From assembly GCA_965371855.1 (NCBI GenBank), contig CBDUZZ010000073.1, positions 1 through 20,842 on the forward strand: a stretch of DNA of 20,842 bases, given 5' to 3'. Origin of the DNA: JAADEM01 sp965371855 (lineage in GTDB: Bacteria > Bacteroidota > Bacteroidia > Bacteroidales > Marinilabiliaceae). Below are positions 18,101 to 20,842 of the stretch, piece after piece. The notes under the pieces were generated by a model, which was not told where the DNA came from, made no database searches, and saw only the letters and a program-made list of their open reading frames with translations. Every line of letters starts with the position of its first letter. Position 1 is the first letter of the stretch. Position numbers and translations under genes: made by a program.

Positions 18101-18538
18101 TAACCCTTGATCATCGGTTACTTTACCAGTAATGCTTTTGGTTTGTAGAATTTCATCAATTCCAAAGCTCATATCTTTCTTTGAAATAATCACTGCATTA
18201 TCAATCACCTTATATCTTAAATGTTTTAAGTCCAGGATTTGATTCAGGATTACTTCAATCGTCGCATTTTCAGCATTCAGATTAACTTTTTTATAAATAT
18301 TAAAGTCATCATTACTGTAGAAGAATTGCAACTCACTATTTGAGCTCATTTCATTAAACACTTCCTTGATTGTTGCATTCTCATACTTAAGGTTAAAGCG
18401 GCTTCCCTGCGAGAATGAACTGGCAGTAGCTGCAAAAATACTCAGTAGAAAAATAAAGATCGTAAGTTTCATACACAAAAAATGTTTAGGTACAAAATAC
18501 AACCACCGTTCCGGTGGAGAAAACTGTTTTTTTTTCAT
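15188..18538 (-). CDS. SusC-like TonB-dependent transporter with STN signalling domain, locus 2
   Basis: 1116 aa from ATG at 18538. An in-frame ATG at 18601 would add 21 residues but runs through a stem-loop; the chosen start gives an MKKK leader as in the locus-1 SusC. Order: signal peptide (core MKLTIFIFLLSIFAATASSF, about 23-43), STN domain (about 48-120), carboxypeptidase-regulatory-like domain (about 135-207, ITGKVTDDQGLPLPGVTV), plug (about 212-338, IEEVVAIGYGTMKKSDLTGS; DASSAAIYGTRAANGVVLIT), then the outer-membrane barrel ending IRIGANIKF. It imports the SusD-bound substrate with TonB energy. The STN domain and adjacent fecR indicate trans-envelope signalling to the sigma factor at 19703-20269. 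Confidence 0.94.
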   Translation of the reverse strand: MKKKQFSPPERWLYFVPKHFLCMKLTIFIFLLSIFAATASSFSQGSRFNLKYENATIKEVFNEMSSNSELQFFYSNDDFNIYKKVNLNAENATIEVILNQILDLKHLRYKVIDNAVIISKKDMSFGIDEILQTKSITGKVTDDQGLPLPGVTVIIKGTTQGMVTSADGNYSLSNVPGDATLVFSFMGMLTQEIPVGTQSKINVIMAVDAIGIEEVVAIGYGTMKKSDLTGSVVSVRPDDFVKGVTTNALQLLQGKASGVTVNQSNSEPGGEMTIRVRGAGSINSSNSVLVVIDGLPGGDPSSLNPEDIESMEILKDASSAAIYGTRAANGVVLITTKKGSIGTPVVSYNAYVGYQTPNYKFDVLNATQYLQMINDISADGGKPKPYTDAEIAAAGVGTDWQDQILRNAWVKNHQLSFRGGSETSKYYVSLGYLDQDGIIISSGIKKYNTLINLELNPSNRFKFGLNLNASTKLKDIVPNTSNSPNERADPLNTAIQFDPRLTPELTENGEYQRNSTISLDNPLALAYGYNNMSRNTRISGSTYGEYEIIDGLKASAKFGVNMNNSRLDSYEDKTTERGATTNGIGEINSYISNYWLFETLLKYDKTFENHRINVLGGATWEEFESLSQFSGASQFLSDVTETNLLQSGEVETMRVKSGKSKRALQSLIARANYVYNDKYLLTATIRRDGTSRFSETNKYAYFPSVALGWRVTQEDFMQNIPAISNLKLRAGYGQLGNDGIGNFETIQTFVAGGSTVLGDATQSGAQPARIPNVDLVWETTEEYNIGIDFGLFNNRISGDIEYYVKNTKDQLFKKPVPMTTGFSTVRTNFGTVKNSGIDISLNSINIDNEFKWRTNVTFSTLKNEVVKLPPFVGDLITSGGIGFAGRYSVVQEGSPMMAYYGYNIVGIFQENDDIANSAQPNAKPGWPKFEDVEPDGKINSKDRVILGDPFPDFAFSLSNSFSYKNFSLDVYIMGVQGIETMNANLLESFRPINFDRNILTDHYLNRWTPDNPNAPYPSGVKSSSYYAGDKFVNNLTIVDASFIRLKTVTLGYNIPVKRLNLVKSAFVYLSGENLLTITDFEGYDPDANQSGTAVAKSSYNNYPLAKTIRIGANIKF

Positions 18539-18565
18539 AAGTTTGTAATTGAGTGTTAAACTTGC

Positions 18566-18593
18566 TAATACCCGTTGGCAAAAACTGGTATTA
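18566..18593 (-). promoter_or_regulatory. Stem-loop in the susC leader, locus 2
   Basis: Arms 18566-18576 and 18583-18593 pair over 11 bp with one mismatch around a 6-nt loop. It lies between the fecR stop and the chosen susC start, about 27 nt before the ATG, where it could affect ribosome access or mRNA stability. Function is not shown. Confidence 0.4.
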
Positions 18594-18606
18594 GATTTCA
18601 TTCATG

Positions 18607-18641
18607 ACCGGAATATGTTGTCAGCATGTTCCGGTTTTTTT
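18607..18641 (+). terminator. Stem-loop with T-run between fecR and susC, locus 2
   Basis: An 11-bp stem (18607-18617 with 18625-18635; all paired on plus-strand RNA with one G-U) has a 7-nt loop and runs into seven T (18635-18641), a canonical intrinsic terminator facing the plus strand. On the minus strand it is an A-tract plus hairpin starting at the fecR stop codon, in the susC leader. The same layout occurs in locus 1 at 10232-10271. Confidence 0.6.
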
Positions 18642-19608
18642 ATTTTACATCTTTAATTGTTATTTGTTCATTTTTAAATTCAAAATCAATTTTATTAATC
18701 TCCTGAATTATTTTCAGGATGTAATCAAGAGATTTATCTCTATTGATCACCCCAGAAAACCGATAGGACTTAATGTGTTCCTCTGCAAACATAATTTTCA
18801 CTTCATACCACCGCTCCAACTGAAGGGAAAGGTTTATTAGTGTTTCATTATTAAAATAGATTTTACCACCTTTCCAGGCTGTATATTCTTCTGTATTTAC
18901 CTTATTCTTCTCAATGACCCCACTTTCTTTCGTCAACAGTAAGTGTTCTCCCGGCTTCATCATTACAGATTTTTCATTAATAGCGAACTGAACCTTTCCT
19001 TCAAGTAATACTGTTTCAATTTTTGATTCATTATTGTAAGCCTTAACATTAAACTCTGTTCCGTAAACTTTAACTTGTGCATTTCCTGCATGGACAATAA
19101 ATGGAAGCTTTTTATTCTTTGTAACTGAGAATAAAGCTTCACCATCTAGGAAAACCTCCCTGTTTTTGTGGTTAAAAGATTGCTTATACTTCAAACTGGT
19201 TCCGGCATTCAACCATATATTTGTACCATCGAATAAGGTAACATTGGATATCTGCCCATTAGGAGATGTAATGCATGCATATTCATTGGAGGCTGACTTT
19301 GGGGAATTATAGATCCAAAAAGATGAACCTGTAATTAGCAGAGAAATCAGAAATATCGCTGCATATTTCAGAAGCTCCAATTTGCGTTTTCTTGGAGAAA
19401 TTTGATTCTTAAATACTTGCCAAGCTTCTTCAGTAAATTTTAGTTTCGAAGCTTTATTGACTCTGTCTTTTATATTGAAGATTTTTTGAGCGGTATTTGC
19501 ATCCCCCCCATTATCAGCATCACCGACAAAATCGATTCCAGATTTTTTTGCATTATCATGCAAAATCGAAGCCCAGACTTCCCATTTATTTTGATCTTTT
19601 TGTCTCAT
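18640..19608 (-). CDS. FecR-like anti-sigma factor, locus 2
   Basis: 322 aa from ATG at 19608 (MRQKDQNKWEVWASIL). An ATG at 19683 adds 25 mostly hydrophobic residues (FSPSCFFLCL) that do not suit a cytoplasmic sigma-binding end, but it cannot be ruled out. Order: sigma-binding N-terminal region (about 1-75), one membrane segment (about 80-100, LLKYAAIFLISLLITGSSFW), periplasmic FecR domain (about 112-205, SPNGQISNVTLFDGTNIWLN; LDGEALFSVTKNKKLPF; VYGTEFNVKAY), C-terminal DUF4974 (about 250-320, YFNNETLINLSLQLERWYEV). It should hold the adjacent sigma factor in check until the STN domain of SusC signals. The gap to the sigma gene includes a 14-bp perfect palindrome (19658-19671, TTTTTCATGAAAAA) of unknown meaning. 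Confidence 0.92.
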   Translation of the reverse strand: MRQKDQNKWEVWASILHDNAKKSGIDFVGDADNGGDANTAQKIFNIKDRVNKASKLKFTEEAWQVFKNQISPRKRKLELLKYAAIFLISLLITGSSFWIYNSPKSASNEYACITSPNGQISNVTLFDGTNIWLNAGTSLKYKQSFNHKNREVFLDGEALFSVTKNKKLPFIVHAGNAQVKVYGTEFNVKAYNNESKIETVLLEGKVQFAINEKSVMMKPGEHLLLTKESGVIEKNKVNTEEYTAWKGGKIYFNNETLINLSLQLERWYEVKIMFAEEHIKSYRFSGVINRDKSLDYILKIIQEINKIDFEFKNEQITIKDVK

Positions 19609-19702
19609 TCTATCCTTTAGACACAAAAAAAAGCAGGAGGGTGAAAACAAATTCATCTTTTTCATGAAAAAATGATGAAACAAGCATGAAAATTAGAATG
19701 AA

Positions 19703-20269
19703 TTATTTGAGTAACCTTCTGAATGGCAGAATGAAAAGTGTTATATAATAATCTTTCAATTTTCCTCTCAATATTTTATAAGCGATTCCCATTTGGGTTT
19801 TTATTGTATTTTTTGAGAGGTTTAAAGTTGAAGCAATTTCATTATAAGTAAGGTTTTCCTTATACGCTAGAAGAAAAATGTTTTTACATTGAGGAGGCAA
19901 ATCGTTAATCGACTTTGTTACTTGAAGTACCAATTCTTCTTCTGAAAAATTAATATCTGGTTTATCGTCTAAACTAAGCTCTATAAGATTATCTGGTAAT
20001 TGATCGAATTGTTTTTCTCTTTGAATGTAATTTAAACTTCTATTCCTGACAGCGTTCAAAAAATATTGTTTCAAATTTCGCTGGATTTTCAACTCCTTTT
20101 TTCTTTGCCATAAATACAAAAATGTTTCCTGGACAATATCTTCCGCCTGCTGCTCATCTTTTAAATAACGCAAAGCGACCAGACACGCTAAATGATAGTT
20201 CTTTTTGAAGAAATTCTCAAAAGAAGAAACATTATTCAAAATCAAATTTGTATCTATTGAAGGATTCAT
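19703..20269 (-). CDS. ECF RNA polymerase sigma factor (FecI/RpoE-like), locus 2
   Basis: 188 aa. Region 2 spans about 16-85 (FFKKNYHLACLVALRYL, EQQAEDIVQETFLYLWQ). Region 4 spans about 118-170 (INDLPPQCKNIFLLAYKENL, TYNEIASTLNLSKNTIKTQM, the -35-reading helix-turn-helix). As in locus 1 the protein ends in a hydrophobic tail (YYITLFILPFRRLLK). The region-4 recognition helix (LSKNTIKTQ) differs from the locus-1 sigma (ISIKTVEDH), so the two probably read different promoters. It starts the second sigma-fecR-susC-susD unit. The only -7-like sequence upstream is weak (TAAATTTA at 20288-20295, one mismatch). Confidence 0.94.
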   Translation of the reverse strand: MNPSIDTNLILNNVSSFENFFKKNYHLACLVALRYLKDEQQAEDIVQETFLYLWQRKKELKIQRNLKQYFLNAVRNRSLNYIQREKQFDQLPDNLIELSLDDKPDINFSEEELVLQVTKSINDLPPQCKNIFLLAYKENLTYNEIASTLNLSKNTIKTQMGIAYKILRGKLKDYYITLFILPFRRLLK

Positions 20270-20801
20270 AGCTAATCTAAGGATTCGTAAATTTAAATAA
20301 TAATAATGAAAAAAGTTGGAGCATCTATAATAAGATCAGTTTCGCTCTGTGATACAACTCCTAATTACAATTACAAAAAATAAGAAAATCTCTTTGATTA
20401 GTGTTTCTATTTGATTTTGAGTCATGGCTTTTCAATGTCATTCATTTAATATTTGTGGAAGATGTTAGCCAATCGTGCGGTAGCCATGCCGACGGCCTGA
20501 CGCATAACGAAATTGCCAAAAAATAAAAGAACGTATATATATTATTACTATTTAATCACTTACAAAGATATCATTGAAAATTACTGGTGATGCGCTAACT
20601 TCTGCGAGCAAGCTTGCAAGTGCTTGTTATTGGGAGGAATATGAACGTTTATTGTTTTTTTGATTTGAATTAACTTGTAATCTTGAGTAAGAAAGTTTGA
20701 TTACCTGGAATTGTTAACATTGGCAAAAAGTCCAGTAAAACAATCGGTTAAAGAAACATTCACCATTCAAAATATCAAAGAACAAAATGAATAACTTAAT
20801 A
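20270..20801. other. Gene-free region between the locus-2 sigma gene and the second IS copy
   Basis: 532 bp with no gene I can support in any frame. It holds the upstream control region of the sigma gene, a GC-richer patch at about 20460-20515, and a 10-bp palindrome GCAAGCTTGC at 20608-20617. No recognisable repeats, RNA gene or coding remnant was seen. Confidence 0.5.
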
Positions 20802-20842
20802 GGTATAGGCGTTTAAGTCGCGACTGTTAAATATGGATTTTT
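20802..20842 (-). mobile_element. Right end of a second IS1595/ISXO2-type IS copy, cut by the window edge
   Basis: The first 30 bases are identical to the reverse complement of the right end of the IS at 12582-13535, and 38 of 41 visible bases match. The 22-bp inverted repeat is at 20802-20823. The visible transposase 3' end (stop at 20813-20815, minus strand) reads KNPYLTVAT against KYPALTVAT in the first copy, so this is a related but diverged copy in inverted orientation. The shared bases continue slightly outside the repeat (TTAATA). Confidence 0.85.
20813..20842 (-). CDS. Transposase of the second IS copy, C-terminal end only
   Basis: Nine C-terminal codons and the stop are visible (KNPYLTVAT); the rest lies beyond the window. 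Two of nine residues differ from the complete transposase at 12623-13522. Whether the gene is intact cannot be seen. Confidence 0.75.
   Translation of the reverse strand, partial: KNPYLTVAT

Noticed and set aside
20460..20516. GC-richer patch with GTTAGCC and AACG-like ends, considered as an integron attC site
   Set aside because: The core-site pattern (RYYYAAC ... GTTRRRY) does not fit on either strand and no integrase or cassette is nearby.
12582..20842. Locus 2 as a proven composite transposon
   Set aside because: The first IS copy is flanked on both sides by the same direct repeat, which indicates an independent insertion; the outer flank of the second copy is not visible.

Overview
The window is AT-rich DNA from a Bacteroidota bacterium. 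The evidence is two SusC/SusD outer-membrane glycan-uptake pairs, FecI/FecR-type regulators, lipoprotein signals ending in Cys, a Bacteroidota-type -7 box (TAnnTTTG), and genes without Shine-Dalgarno sites. The protein style suggests a Marinilabiliales/Prolixibacteraceae-like member; that is inference, not a firm placement.

Layout. Almost everything is on the minus strand, so read it from right to left. LOCUS 2 (20269 down to 13725) is an ECF sigma factor, a FecR-like anti-sigma factor, a SusC-like TonB-dependent transporter with an N-terminal STN signalling domain, and a SusD-like lipoprotein. No enzyme follows. LOCUS 1 (11952 down to 155) has the same four genes in the same order, followed by a GH97 glycoside hydrolase lipoprotein and a large right-handed beta-helix lipoprotein resembling GH141. 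Between SusD and GH97 lies a gene-free gap with a terminator-like hairpin and the eroded C-terminal end of a lost secreted protein (FlgD-like/T9SS-type domain).

Between the two loci is a mobile-element patch on the plus strand. It holds a 5'-truncated IS4-type transposase remnant (12012-12434) lying within 60 bp of the locus-1 sigma gene, and a complete IS1595/ISXO2-type insertion sequence (about 12582-13535) with 22-bp imperfect terminal repeats and a flanking direct repeat. The last 41 bases of the window are the right end of a second, slightly diverged copy of that IS in the opposite orientation. Locus 2 is therefore bracketed by inverted IS copies.

How the genes work together (known family behaviour plus inference): the SusD lipoprotein captures a glycan at the cell surface and SusC imports it. 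The STN domain of SusC signals substrate occupancy across the periplasm to the membrane-bound FecR, which releases the ECF sigma factor to transcribe susCD. In locus 1, GH97 (alpha-galactosidase/alpha-glucosidase family) and the beta-helix enzyme would trim the glycan. The two loci share a non-coding signature: between fecR and susC each has a stem-loop with a run of T on the plus strand directly beside it. A perfect 21-bp inverted repeat lies between locus 2 and the intact IS. I found no RNA gene, CRISPR array or origin.
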